DNA of 64,000 nucleotides from CAVVIH01 sp963748295 (GTDB taxonomy: Bacteria > Acidobacteriota > Vicinamibacteria > Vicinamibacterales > 2-12-FULL-66-21). The notes under the pieces are model-generated. The model was given only the letters and a program-made list of their open reading frames with translations, searched no databases and was not told where the DNA came from. Below are positions 6,550-14,461 of this stretch, one piece after another. The first letter of the stretch is position 1, and each line of letters begins with the position of its first letter. Position numbers and translations under genes: made by a program. The DNA lies in NCBI GenBank assembly GCA_963748295.1, contig CAVVIH010000003.1:124001-188000 (forward strand), read 5' to 3'.

Positions 6550-9279
6550 TCACCGCGGTTCCCCCACCAGCACGAAGGGCGCCCACAGGAGCGGCGTCTC
6601 GTCGAGCGGCCGCCCTGAGAGCGACGTGATCCTTCCGGCGCGGAGCGCCTCGATCAGGTGCCGCTGTGCGGCCGCCAGCGCGGCGGCCTTGGTCGTCCGC
6701 GTCGCGCTCAATCGACCGTAGAACTCCGTCATCTGCGTCGTCGCGACGGTGTCGGCAACCGGCCACAGGCTCACGAGCACGCTTGCGGCGCCCGCGTAGA
6801 TGAACGCCCGCGAGAGTCCCTCGACGCCCTCGCCGCTGATGCGGCCGAGGCCGGTATTGCACGCGGAGAGCGTCACCAGATCGGCGTGGAGATCGAGTCC
6901 GAATGCTTCGGCGACCGTGAGCAGACCGTCGCCGTCCGGATCGCGCGCGGCTCGTTTCGCAGGGGAGTCGGGTGCGAGCGCCAGAAAGCTCCTCAGCGGC
7001 TCATCGTCGAAGACGACGGCGTGCGTGGCGAGGTGCACGATCGTCCGCGCCGGGGCAAGCTCGCGAACCGTGCGTTCGCGTGCCTGCGATCCAGTCAAGG
7101 CGATGACGTTCGGGTCCGAATAGAGTCTACGGATCGCATCGGCCTCGATCTCCGCGCCCGGCAGCCGCGCCAGCGGCTCCAGCGTGCCCGGTGAGAGCGG
7201 CATCTCCGGGTTCCCCACGATCAGCAGACGCGGTGTCCCGGTGTCGAGGACCCGATCGCGATTGCGCTGGGTGTAGCGCAGCACGCCGATCGACGGACTG
7301 TAGTTGAGCGTGTGCCGTTCCACGAAGTAGCGGCCGTTCGCGTCCAGCAGTGCCGCGAACGAGACGAGAAAGAGCGGCCCGTGAGGCACGATCGTTACGA
7401 GGCCATCGGCCTCTTTCGGCAGCAGATCCGCGATCGGCTCGATGAGGACTCGATGGAGAGCCTGGAGCAGGTGTGTGGCCGGCGGCTCTACAGGCGACCG
7501 GGTTGCTGTCGAATCGAACCGGGGCCTGACGGCGCCGACGAGCGCGGTCAACTTAGTTCGGGAAACCTTCGATGATCTCGCGTGGATGGAACCGTCAGGC
7601 GCAATGACCCAGATGATCAGCCGTTCGGCCGTCGAGAAGTATTCCACGACCGTTGCATTCCTCTGCCGGGCCTCGCGCCATGCCTGCGCGGTCGTGAACG
7701 GCGGCGCCGCACCGTCGCCGGGCCGGGTCTTGACGTCACGGCCTGCCAGCAGATCGAGGAACGCGCGTGTACGTGAGCGCTCCGCCATTTCGAGCGCCTG
7801 TTCGACCCGCCCCAGCTCGATGAGAATCTCGATGGCCTCGCTGTAGACAGCCTGTTTGCCTTCGAGGAAATCCGCACGAACCTCGGTTGAAGGGATCAGG
7901 CGTTCCCGCAGCGACTCGATCACCGCCACGCTCTCGAGATAGTGGTCGAGGGCAGCGCCCAGGTTTCCAAATTGCCGCTCGATCCCGCCGAGCGTCCGCA
8001 GCGTTGCCCAGCGCGCGGTGTCGGGCGCGTCGTGCGACCTCTCGACGGCACGTCTCGCATGCTCGAGCGCGCGCGGCTCGTCGCCGGAGGCAGCGTAGGC
8101 CCTGGCGATGCCGGCCAGCGCGGTGGCTTCGAACGCCGGCTGGCTGACGCCGAGCAGCCTGGTTGCCTGCCGGAACAGGTCTATCGCGGTTTCGTAGTCG
8201 CCGAACTCGAGGCTGGCGCGCGCCGCGTTTGACAACCCTGTCGCCGCGCCGCGCGCATCTCCGATCTCCTGCCAGATGGCGACCGCGCGCCGGTACTCGC
8301 GCAGCGCGGCGTCGTACTCGCGCTGCGTGAAATGGGCGTCGCCCATGCGTCCGCGTATCCAGGCCTGTTGCCGTCTGTCCCCCAGGCGTTCCTTGAGCGC
8401 GAGCGCCTGGCCGTAGAAGTCCAGAGCCTTCGAAGGATCGCGCAACCCGTCGTAGGCGATCCCCATGTGATACAGGACGAGCGCACGGCTTGGAAGCGTG
8501 TCGCCCTCATCGGATCGTGCGAGCGCGCGAGCGTGCCAGCCGAGCGCTTCGCGGTAGGCCTGCTGCTGCAGATAGACGCGCCCGATCACGTTGAGCATGT
8601 ACACTTCGCCGCCGCTGTCGCCAAGCTCCCGGCGAACGTCGAGCGAGCGCTCGAAAGCGTCCAGCGCCTCGACGAAAAAGCCCTGCTCGAGCGCGACGTC
8701 GCCGAGATCCTCGAGCGCGATGCTCGCCCAGCGGCGATCCGCCCTCGATGTCAGCAACGCCAGCGCGCGTAAGTGATAGTCCTTGGCCGTGGAGTACTCG
8801 GCGCGTTTGAAGTGAACGCGGCCGATGAAAACGAGCGTCCGCGCAAGGCTGCTCCGATCGCCGATGGCATCCTGAATCGCTTCCGCCTGGTGCAGGACGT
8901 CCAGCGCGGCGTCATACTCGGACTGGCGCCAGTGCTCGTGACCGATCGAGGCCAGGACGGAGGCAACCGTCGCCTGGTCGTCCATCCCGCGCGCGATCTC
9001 GAGCGCGCTTCTGTGTCGCTCTCCACCGGCGCCGATCTGTCCTTCGAAGTCGAGCACCGATCCGAGGCGGTCCAGACAGATGGCAGTCAGCCTGGGATCG
9101 CCGAGCCGTCTCGCCGCACGGAGCGCGGCCTCCAGCTTCGCGCGCGCCGGCACGAACGCCTCGAAGTAGGCGAGGTTCTCGGCGTCGAGCACCATTGCCT
9201 CGACGGATGCCGCCCCGCGGTCGGGAGCCTGAATGAGCCCCGCCATGGCCAGCAGGAGGAACGCCGCCAGGCGATTCAT
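6550..9279 (-). CDS. TPR-CHAT protein (caspase-like peptidase domain)
   Basis: The 909-residue product has a probable signal or anchor peptide (MNRLAAFLLLAMAGLIQAP), at least eight tetratricopeptide repeats (about 35-560) and a C-terminal CHAT domain (about 690-905). The CHAT catalytic dyad is present: His in IVHLATHAVVF at about residue 750 and Cys in VTLSACNTGLG at about residue 807. The family's usual GEGV.GLSRAF.YAGA..VLVSLWPV segment follows. CHAT domains are clan CD peptidase relatives, and TPRs usually bind the partner or substrate. The ATG is chosen because it overlaps the stop of the upstream anti-sigma gene by the sequence ATGA. A much longer in-frame extension only covers that neighbour. 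It forms the last gene of a sigma/anti-sigma/CHAT operon. Confidence 0.87.
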   Translation of the reverse strand: MNRLAAFLLLAMAGLIQAPDRGAASVEAMVLDAENLAYFEAFVPARAKLEAALRAARRLGDPRLTAICLDRLGSVLDFEGQIGAGGERHRSALEIARGMDDQATVASVLASIGHEHWRQSEYDAALDVLHQAEAIQDAIGDRSSLARTLVFIGRVHFKRAEYSTAKDYHLRALALLTSRADRRWASIALEDLGDVALEQGFFVEALDAFERSLDVRRELGDSGGEVYMLNVIGRVYLQQQAYREALGWHARALARSDEGDTLPSRALVLYHMGIAYDGLRDPSKALDFYGQALALKERLGDRRQQAWIRGRMGDAHFTQREYDAALREYRRAVAIWQEIGDARGAATGLSNAARASLEFGDYETAIDLFRQATRLLGVSQPAFEATALAGIARAYAASGDEPRALEHARRAVERSHDAPDTARWATLRTLGGIERQFGNLGAALDHYLESVAVIESLRERLIPSTEVRADFLEGKQAVYSEAIEILIELGRVEQALEMAERSRTRAFLDLLAGRDVKTRPGDGAAPPFTTAQAWREARQRNATVVEYFSTAERLIIWVIAPDGSIHARSSKVSRTKLTALVGAVRPRFDSTATRSPVEPPATHLLQALHRVLIEPIADLLPKEADGLVTIVPHGPLFLVSFAALLDANGRYFVERHTLNYSPSIGVLRYTQRNRDRVLDTGTPRLLIVGNPEMPLSPGTLEPLARLPGAEIEADAIRRLYSDPNVIALTGSQARERTVRELAPARTIVHLATHAVVFDDEPLRSFLALAPDSPAKRAARDPDGDGLLTVAEAFGLDLHADLVTLSACNTGLGRISGEGVEGLSRAFIYAGAASVLVSLWPVADTVATTQMTEFYGRLSATRTTKAAALAAAQRHLIEALRAGRITSLSGRPLDETPLLWAPFVLVGEPR

Positions 9280-10112
9280 GGCTTCTTTTTGAGCGCGGCC
9301 AGCGCCGCACACGCATTCGCCGATCGCGCGCTGCCAGCCGAGCAGATCGCGTTCAGCCTGGCGACACCGCGATCGGGCTGCCCGGCCCGCAGATATGCGA
9401 GCGCGAGGTACCACGATGTGTCGTTCGACAATGCGGCGTCGTTCTTCGCAAGCCGGTCGGCTTCCTCCAGCCTTGCGATCGCTTCGGCGAGACTGCCGGC
9501 GAACAGATGTGAGACTCCCAGATAAAAATGTCCCGCGGCGCTGGCGGGGTGCCGGCTGACGAACACCTGCAGCGTTTGGACGGCTCCTGAATAGTCGTCC
9601 AGACGATACGGCTCCAGCGCGCTTGCGAGCTGGTCCGCGGTTCCGGGATCCGGCCCGCGCCACACGAGGTCGCTTCCCGCCGGCGACAACTCCGGCTTTC
9701 GGAGCGCCAGCGCCGGAATGGTGCGGGTCGGATCGTCCACCGGTGGCGCCGGATGCCGCAGCTGGACGAGAAGAACCAGTCCAGCGGCGAGCAGGGCGCC
9801 CGCCGCCGTCCATCGCGCCAGACGATGCCGGCTTTCGCTCCTTTCCGGGCCCCTGCCCGCACGCACGCGGCTCGCGATGCGATTCTGCTCATCCGCCGTC
9901 ATCTGCGAGACCGAAAGATCGTCGAGCGCCTGCACAAGCGCCTGGCAGACCGCACAGCTCTCGACGTGGGCGGAGATCGCGGCCTGAAGATTCGCAGGCA
10001 GCACGTCCATCTGCGACGCCTGCACGAGATCGATCGGCGGACAGTTCGACGACGCCCATGCGCCTTGTTCGAACGGCTCGGCGTCGGAGGGGAGTCGTGG
10101 ATCGCGTGCCAT
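9276..10112 (-). CDS. putative anti-sigma factor with zinc-finger (zf-HC2) and TPR domains
   Basis: The 278-residue protein begins with a zf-HC2-type zinc-binding anti-sigma motif, ISAHVESCAVC (His49, Cys53, Cys56), followed by a single transmembrane helix (about 95-115, WTAAGALLAAGLVLLVQL). The outer part has TPR-like helices (HFYLGVSHLFAGSLAEAIARLEEA, WYLALAYLRAGQPDRGVA). This layout fits a membrane-bound anti-sigma factor whose extracytoplasmic TPRs sense a signal. Its ATG (10112-10110) shares one base with the sigma-factor stop, and its own stop overlaps the CHAT gene start, so all three genes are probably co-translated. Zinc-dependent sigma binding is inferred from the family. Confidence 0.8.
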   Translation of the reverse strand: MARDPRLPSDAEPFEQGAWASSNCPPIDLVQASQMDVLPANLQAAISAHVESCAVCQALVQALDDLSVSQMTADEQNRIASRVRAGRGPERSESRHRLARWTAAGALLAAGLVLLVQLRHPAPPVDDPTRTIPALALRKPELSPAGSDLVWRGPDPGTADQLASALEPYRLDDYSGAVQTLQVFVSRHPASAAGHFYLGVSHLFAGSLAEAIARLEEADRLAKNDAALSNDTSWYLALAYLRAGQPDRGVARLNAICSAGSARSANACAALAALKKKP

Positions 10113-10576
10113 CAGAACGCCCTCTCCATCTCGCGGCGCAGGATCGTCAGCGCGTACTGCAGATGACCCTTTACCTGGTTTTCGGTCAGGCCGAGCCGGC
10201 GCGCGATCGCGGCGCGATCGAGTCCGTGCACGTAGCGCAGAATCAGGCACGCCCGGTGGACCGCTTTCAGTCCCTTCGCGTCGGCCAGCCACGACTCGAC
10301 AGAGGGCTGCCAGACGGTCTCCGCGGGAGCGGCGTACGTCTCGAGGTATCGCCTCTCCACGTTCGTCCTGCGCCAGTGATCGATCGCGCGGTTCTTCGCG
10401 ACCGCGAACAGCCACGCCGGCAGCTGGCTGACGTCCACCACCGTGATGTTCCGGTGCAGCGCGAGGAAGGCCTCGCTGACGATCTCCTCGGCCACATCGC
10501 GGCGGCCGACGCATTTGAGCGCATACCGGAATACCGCTCCCGCGTACGCCGCGTAGATCTCGTCGAACTCGCTCAT
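10112..10576 (-). CDS. ECF-type RNA polymerase sigma-70 factor
   Basis: The 154-residue protein contains sigma region 2 (YAGAVFRYALKCVGRRDVAE to PAWLFAVAKNRAIDHWRR, about residues 10-75) and region 4 with a helix-turn-helix (LRYVHGLDRAAIARRLGLTE and NQVKGHLQYALTILRREME, about 110-150). It lacks regions 1 and 3, as ECF sigma factors do. It is the first gene of a three-gene minus-strand operon with an anti-sigma factor and a TPR-CHAT protein. It is probably released by the downstream anti-sigma and autoregulates the operon. The 161-base spacer to the divergent esterase should hold promoters for both directions. I cannot identify an ECF-type box with confidence. Confidence 0.9.
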   Translation of the reverse strand: MSEFDEIYAAYAGAVFRYALKCVGRRDVAEEIVSEAFLALHRNITVVDVSQLPAWLFAVAKNRAIDHWRRTNVERRYLETYAAPAETVWQPSVESWLADAKGLKAVHRACLILRYVHGLDRAAIARRLGLTENQVKGHLQYALTILRREMERAF

Positions 10577-10737
10577 CTCTCTCTACGGGTAGTGGCTACC
10601 GAAACGGAAGCGAAAGTGCGTGAACAGGTGGTGGGATTTCCGGGGAGTCTAGCACGGGGTTCTTCCGCAGCGGCACCCCGGCCCGTATTACCGGGTGAAC
10701 GCCAGGCGGCCGCGCGGCCGCGATGGGGGAGGACGTC

Positions 10738-12378
10738 ATGAGGAATAGCGGGAGAGGCCTCGCAGCAATCATCGCCACGTTGCTCGCGGCCGTGTCATTT
10801 CAAAGCCATGATGCGCAGACACAGGGCGCATCCTGCTTCGCCGCCACCATTCCCGGCAACGTGCAGGGACAGGACAACGGCTCGTCGTGCGCCTTTCTCG
10901 GCATCCCGTACGCGGCCCCGCCGTTGACCGAATTACGGTGGAAACCGCCGCAGCCCGTCGCCCCGTGGTCGCCGGTCACGCGGATGGCGATAACACCACC
11001 GCCAAATTGCCTGCAGGTGAACCCGCCGGGCAGCGCCACGGTGACCGGGATGGAGGACTGTCTCAGGCTGAATATCTGGACTCCCGATCCCGCTCCGGCA
11101 TCGCCGGCGCCTGTCATCTTCTGGATTCACACCGGCGCGTTCGTCTCGGCCGGCGCAAACAACGCGGCACACAACGGCCGCCTGATGGCCGAACGCACGG
11201 GAACGATCGTCGTCGCGGCCAACTACCGGCTGGGGCCCATGGGGTTTCTCGCTCATCCGGCACTGACCGCCGAGAACCCGGGCTATTCGTCCTCCGGCAA
11301 TTACGGTCTTCTCGACCAGCGCGCGGCGCTCGCGTGGGTGCGCGACAACATCGCCGCCTTCGGCGGCGATCCGGACAACATCACGATCGCCGGCCAGTCG
11401 GCCGGCGGCCACAGCGTGAGCTTGCACCTCGTATCGCCCGGAAGCGGCGGGATGTTTCAGCGCGCCATCATGCAGAGCGGCTACGCGTCGTCGCTGTGGC
11501 CAACGCTGTCTGAAAGCGAATCCGTGGGCGCGTCGCTCGCCGCGGCAGTCGGCTGCACGAATCCTTCGGAAGTCCTCGCGTGTCTCCGCGCCAAGCCACG
11601 CAACGACATCATGCTGGCGCTGCCGACGGGGCAGCAGCAATGGGCAGAGACGCCGCGCGCCGCCTGGGGCCCGGTCGTGGACGGCCTCGAGATTCCGGAT
11701 CAGCCGCGGCGGTTGTACGAAGACGGAACGTTCAATCGAGTCCCGCTGATAATCGGCGCGACGCGCGACGAAGGATGGATCTACGCGGACAGAAGCTACC
11801 CGTCAGGGCTGACCGAGAGCGAGTACCACGCCGCGGTGAGCAGCGAGTTCGGGGACGCCGAAGCGCCGGCGATCCTCGCGAAGTATCCCGCGGCCAGCTT
11901 CCGATCGCCGAAGCACGCGCTTTCCCAGATCGCCGGCGACGTCGAGGCCTTCTGCGAGGTCCGCCGCGTTGCGAGTCTCGTGTCGCGGACGGGCACACGC
12001 GTCTACATGTATTCATTCGAGCGCGAGGTTGCCGCCGTGGCCGGGGATCAGGTCATCCACGGCATCGACCCGAACTTCATGTTCGGCAACAATTTCGTGA
12101 TGCCGGTCGTCTACGCGCTCAACCCCGAAGAGCGCGCGCTCTCCAATTCGATCATGGACTACTGGACGCGCTTCGCCGCGACCGGCGATCCCAACGGTGG
12201 CGAGAGCCTGAAATGGCATCGGGTCAGAGCGCCGCAAGGGATTGGGGACGGCGCTGCCAGATACCTGATTCTCGATCTGCCGTTCAGGAAGGGTGTTCGT
12301 CTCCGGCAGGAGCAGTGTGAGTTCTGGGATCAGCAGTTTCTCAGATCGATCGTCGGATCCGTCCCTGCCGGCAAGTAA
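10738..12378 (+). CDS. secreted type-B carboxylesterase
   Basis: The 546-residue enzyme has a signal peptide (MRNSGRGLAAIIATLLAAVS) and the carboxylesterase/lipase type B fold. The catalytic serine is in TIAGQSAGGHSV (Ser221), the acid residue is probably in GATRDEGWIY, and the histidine is in VIHGIDPNFMFGN. The family motifs EDCLRLNIW and YGLLDQRAALAWVRDNI are intact. It should hydrolyse carboxylic esters in the periplasm or outside the cell, but substrate preference cannot be read. The start at 10738 is supported by GGGGGAGG 6-13 bases upstream. It is divergent from the ECF sigma operon and followed by a strong inverted repeat. Confidence 0.88.
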   Translation: MRNSGRGLAAIIATLLAAVSFQSHDAQTQGASCFAATIPGNVQGQDNGSSCAFLGIPYAAPPLTELRWKPPQPVAPWSPVTRMAITPPPNCLQVNPPGSATVTGMEDCLRLNIWTPDPAPASPAPVIFWIHTGAFVSAGANNAAHNGRLMAERTGTIVVAANYRLGPMGFLAHPALTAENPGYSSSGNYGLLDQRAALAWVRDNIAAFGGDPDNITIAGQSAGGHSVSLHLVSPGSGGMFQRAIMQSGYASSLWPTLSESESVGASLAAAVGCTNPSEVLACLRAKPRNDIMLALPTGQQQWAETPRAAWGPVVDGLEIPDQPRRLYEDGTFNRVPLIIGATRDEGWIYADRSYPSGLTESEYHAAVSSEFGDAEAPAILAKYPAASFRSPKHALSQIAGDVEAFCEVRRVASLVSRTGTRVYMYSFEREVAAVAGDQVIHGIDPNFMFGNNFVMPVVYALNPEERALSNSIMDYWTRFAATGDPNGGESLKWHRVRAPQGIGDGAARYLILDLPFRKGVRLRQEQCEFWDQQFLRSIVGSVPAGK

Positions 12379-12416
12379 AGGGTCAGTCACGCCCGCCGCT
12401 TCTCTACAAGAGGATT

Positions 12417-12452
12417 AAGAGAACAGGGGAATATTTTTTCTCCTGTTCTCTT
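12417..12452. terminator. 11-bp inverted repeat with T-rich loop, candidate terminator
   Basis: AAGAGAACAGG (12417-12427) pairs perfectly with CCTGTTCTCTT (12442-12452) around a T-rich loop. It lies 38 bases after the esterase stop and could end that transcript. It is part of a wider CTCCTGTTCTCTTG-type repeat element (12391-12470) related to the one at 24082-24250. The two loci share CCGCTTCTCTACAAGAGGA in opposite orientation. Confidence 0.5.
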
Positions 12453-12538
12453 GATCTCCTGTTAGGAACTCAGGTGATCGACCGGACGTATGCGAATTCA
12501 CCCTCCGGTAAAGTCGTTCAACCTCCGGAAAACCGGGG

Positions 12539-12766
12539 TCAGGCGATGTCAGGAGAGTCGCCGAACTTTTCCACCTTCGGGTTCTCGCCGTGGTTCGGCA
12601 CTGCCTCGCGGTCCATGGCCGACATGCCGATAGCCTTCTCAGAACCCCGCTTCCCACCTGGAATCAACCTGAAATCACGCACCGTTTCTCGTTCTTCCGC
12701 TTCGCGCTTCGTTTCCGGAGCCTTCGATGCGGAGTACACGCTCGTGTCGGGCTTTTTCTCGTCCAT
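12539..12766 (-). CDS. small charged hypothetical protein
   Basis: A 75-codon minus-strand frame starts with ATG preceded by GGAGG at a spacing of seven bases. The product is hydrophilic and rich in Lys and Glu (MDEKKPDTSVYSASKAPETK, REAEERETVRDFRLIPGG), with no transmembrane segment or recognised motif. The strong ribosome site and protein-like composition favour a real gene over chance. The overlapping plus-strand frame 12474-12830 lacks both. It sits alone between the esterase and an AGCTG heptamer array. I do not recognise it. Confidence 0.55.
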   Translation of the reverse strand: MDEKKPDTSVYSASKAPETKREAEERETVRDFRLIPGGKRGSEKAIGMSAMDREAVPNHGENPKVEKFGDSPDIA

Positions 12767-12805
12767 CGGCAGGCCTCCGGCTTGTTGTATTCACGATCCA
12801 GGCCG

Positions 12806-12888
12806 TCTTGAGCTATCAGCTATCAGCTGATCAGCCTTCAGCACGCCAACGGCTGAGAGCTGAAAGCTGACAGCTGACAGCTGTCTTT
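12806..12888. repeat. AGCTGNN heptamer array forming a hairpin
   Basis: Seven-bp words AGCTATC on the left arm and AGCTGA(A/C) on the right arm surround a short centre, so the array can fold into a cruciform or RNA hairpin. Relatives lie at 32147-32236, 35299-35370 and 46816-46857. This copy lies between two 5' ends rather than next to a stop codon. Confidence 0.75.
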
Positions 12889-12941
12889 ATTGCTTAGCTT
12901 GAACCGCGCCAGGAGGCGCGCTACGGTATGGCAGCAATACG

Positions 12942-13217
12942 ATGCCAGTCACGATCACCTGCCCCCAACTGGCGGATCCCGCGGTCCAGTCCCAGCTGGC
13001 GTCCGCGGTTCGGGCCGTCATCAAGCGCTGGCGACCGTCGTTCGAGCTCTGGAAACTGTCAATCTTCCGTTCACAATCCGGCAAGGGATGGGATCTCGCG
13101 ATCAGCGGGCCGCGGTTCCGGAAGGTCTTCACGCTTTACGGGCCGGTCGACGATCTTCCCGGGCTCGTGACCGCCTACGTCGATGCCATACTCGCGGAGA
13201 AAGCTGTCGCGCGCTAG
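12942..13217 (+). CDS. small hypothetical protein
   Basis: A 91-codon frame gives a compact, soluble-looking protein (LSIFRSQSGKGWDLAISGPR, FRKVFTLYGPVDDLPGLVTA). Alternating beta-like segments and a final helix (LVTAYVDAILAEKAVA) suggest a small globular domain. No family is recognised, and no clear Shine-Dalgarno is seen before the ATG. An upstream in-frame start cannot be excluded. It precedes a coiled-coil membrane protein on the same strand by about 50 bases, so the two may be co-transcribed. Confidence 0.55.
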   Translation: MPVTITCPQLADPAVQSQLASAVRAVIKRWRPSFELWKLSIFRSQSGKGWDLAISGPRFRKVFTLYGPVDDLPGLVTAYVDAILAEKAVAR

Positions 13218-13268
13218 GTTCGACAGCCCCGCTTGCTCTCGTCCTTCGACTCTCCATAAGCTGACATC

Positions 13269-13865
13269 ATGGGCTGGGCGCAGTGGATGCGTGTCTTCGA
13301 TACCGTCAGCGGTCTCGTTCAGGTCGCGGGACGGATGCGGCGACCGGAAGGCGCCGATCCGGCCGCCCTCCAGGCCTCGCCGGCCGGGAACGCGCTCGGC
13401 CAGATCGAAGCGCGTCTGGCGGGCGTGGTCGTCGCCGCGCTGAAGGAAGCCTTCGACCGCGACAGCGCCCGGCTCGAGCTCGAACGCTCGCAGATCGAAT
13501 CAGAACGGCGCCGCGCCGAGGAGGCGCTGCGCGCCGAGGTCCGCCGTCAGGCCGCCGATCGTCTGCTCGGCGGACTCAGGCTGATCGCCCTCGTGTCGGC
13601 GGGCGCGTGGGCGCTGTCGGCCGCGCTCGGCGTCTGGCTCCCCGGCATGCGCGAAGGGCCGGCGCGGCTGATCCTCGGCGGCGGCTGGCTGCTCGCGTTC
13701 GCCGCGCTCGGCTGCACGCTGGCCGGCTGGCAGGCCGTGACCGCCTGGTCGAGTGTGTCGAGCGGAGGTCCCGATTTTCCCAGGCACCAGGCGATCGCAG
13801 CCGCGCCATGGCTGCTCATTGCCGCGCTGCTGTTGACGGGGACAAGTCTGTTGATGGCGCTCTGA
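13269..13865 (+). CDS. coiled-coil membrane protein of unknown function
   Basis: The 198-residue protein has a charged, probably coiled-coil segment (about 55-95, DSARLELERSQIESERRRAE) and then three to four hydrophobic helices (about 100-120, 130-155 and 175-197: LRLIALVSAGAWALSAALGV, LILGGGWLLAFAALGCTLAG, PWLLIAALLLTGTSLLMAL). It is likely an inner-membrane protein with a cytoplasmic coiled coil. I do not recognise the family. The stop is followed by a short ACGTGCG heptamer array (about 13866-13890) and then the glutaredoxin-like gene. Confidence 0.65.
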   Translation: MGWAQWMRVFDTVSGLVQVAGRMRRPEGADPAALQASPAGNALGQIEARLAGVVVAALKEAFDRDSARLELERSQIESERRRAEEALRAEVRRQAADRLLGGLRLIALVSAGAWALSAALGVWLPGMREGPARLILGGGWLLAFAALGCTLAGWQAVTAWSSVSSGGPDFPRHQAIAAAPWLLIAALLLTGTSLLMAL

Positions 13866-13890
13866 GACGTGCGACGTGCGACGTGCGGTG
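13866..13890. repeat. short ACGTGCG heptamer array
   Basis: Three copies of the 7-bp word ACGTGCG follow the stop codon at 13863-13865 directly. It is the shortest member of the ACGTGCN family in the window. Confidence 0.65.
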
Positions 13891-13911
13891 TACCGTTAAC
13901 GCGGAGGTGAA

Positions 13912-14359
13912 ATGATCATCGTCTATGGGGCCGACTGGTGCGAGGATACGAAGCGAAGCCGCCGCCATCTGCGGCGGCTCGCGGTGGCGCACCATTACGT
14001 GAATATCGACGAGGATCTCGACGGGCTCGAGCGCGCGCTGGCGTTGAACAACGGACGCCGCCGGACGCCGATCATCGATCTCGGCCTCGAGGGCGCCACG
14101 CTGGTCGAGCCCGACAACGACACGCTGGCCGGCGCGCTCGTCGAGCTCGAAATGCTGACGCAGGAGGACGTCCACGAGCGCATGGGCGTGCAGAACGTCG
14201 GCGACGTCGAGCGGGTGGCGCGGACCGTTGCCGGAATGAGCCTGCTCGCCGGCGCCACCGCCGTCCTCTCGTTTGCGCGGTCCTCTCGCCTTCCTCGGCG
14301 CCGTCGTCACGCTCACCGGCGTCACCGGCTGGTGCCCCGCTTACTATCCGCGGGCGTGA
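13912..14359 (+). pseudogene. glutaredoxin-like / DUF2892 membrane protein, split by one frameshift
   Basis: The gene starts at an ATG with a very good ribosome site (GGAGGTGAA). The first part is a glutaredoxin-like domain (MIIVYGADWCEDTKRSRRHL, with RRTPIIDLG and ATLVEPDNDTLA); the usual CxxC is reduced to a single Cys in ADWCEDTK. It continues into the first helix of a DUF2892 (YgaP-like) domain, VARTVAGMSLLAGATAVLS. The second half of DUF2892 (GPLAFLGAVVTLTGVTGWCP, ending AYYPRA) is in the +1 frame from about 14279 to the stop at 14357-14359. One surplus base near 14265-14279 explains the break. In the original frame translation runs on into glgB in a meaningless reading. It is either a sequencing error or a recent lesion. 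Confidence 0.75.
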
Positions 14360-14461
14360 CGTCGCTCGGCGGCCCCGGCGACAGGCCTGACGAAACGATG
14401 CGCGGGCGATGGCTGGCGCGGCGCGACAGCCGCAGCCTGTCGCGATCGAGGAGCCCGCGCA

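Noticed and set aside
12474..12830. 118-codon plus-strand frame over the small charged protein
   Set aside because: It has no ribosome site and an unlike-protein composition. The minus-strand frame 12539-12766 has GGAGG and a coherent composition.
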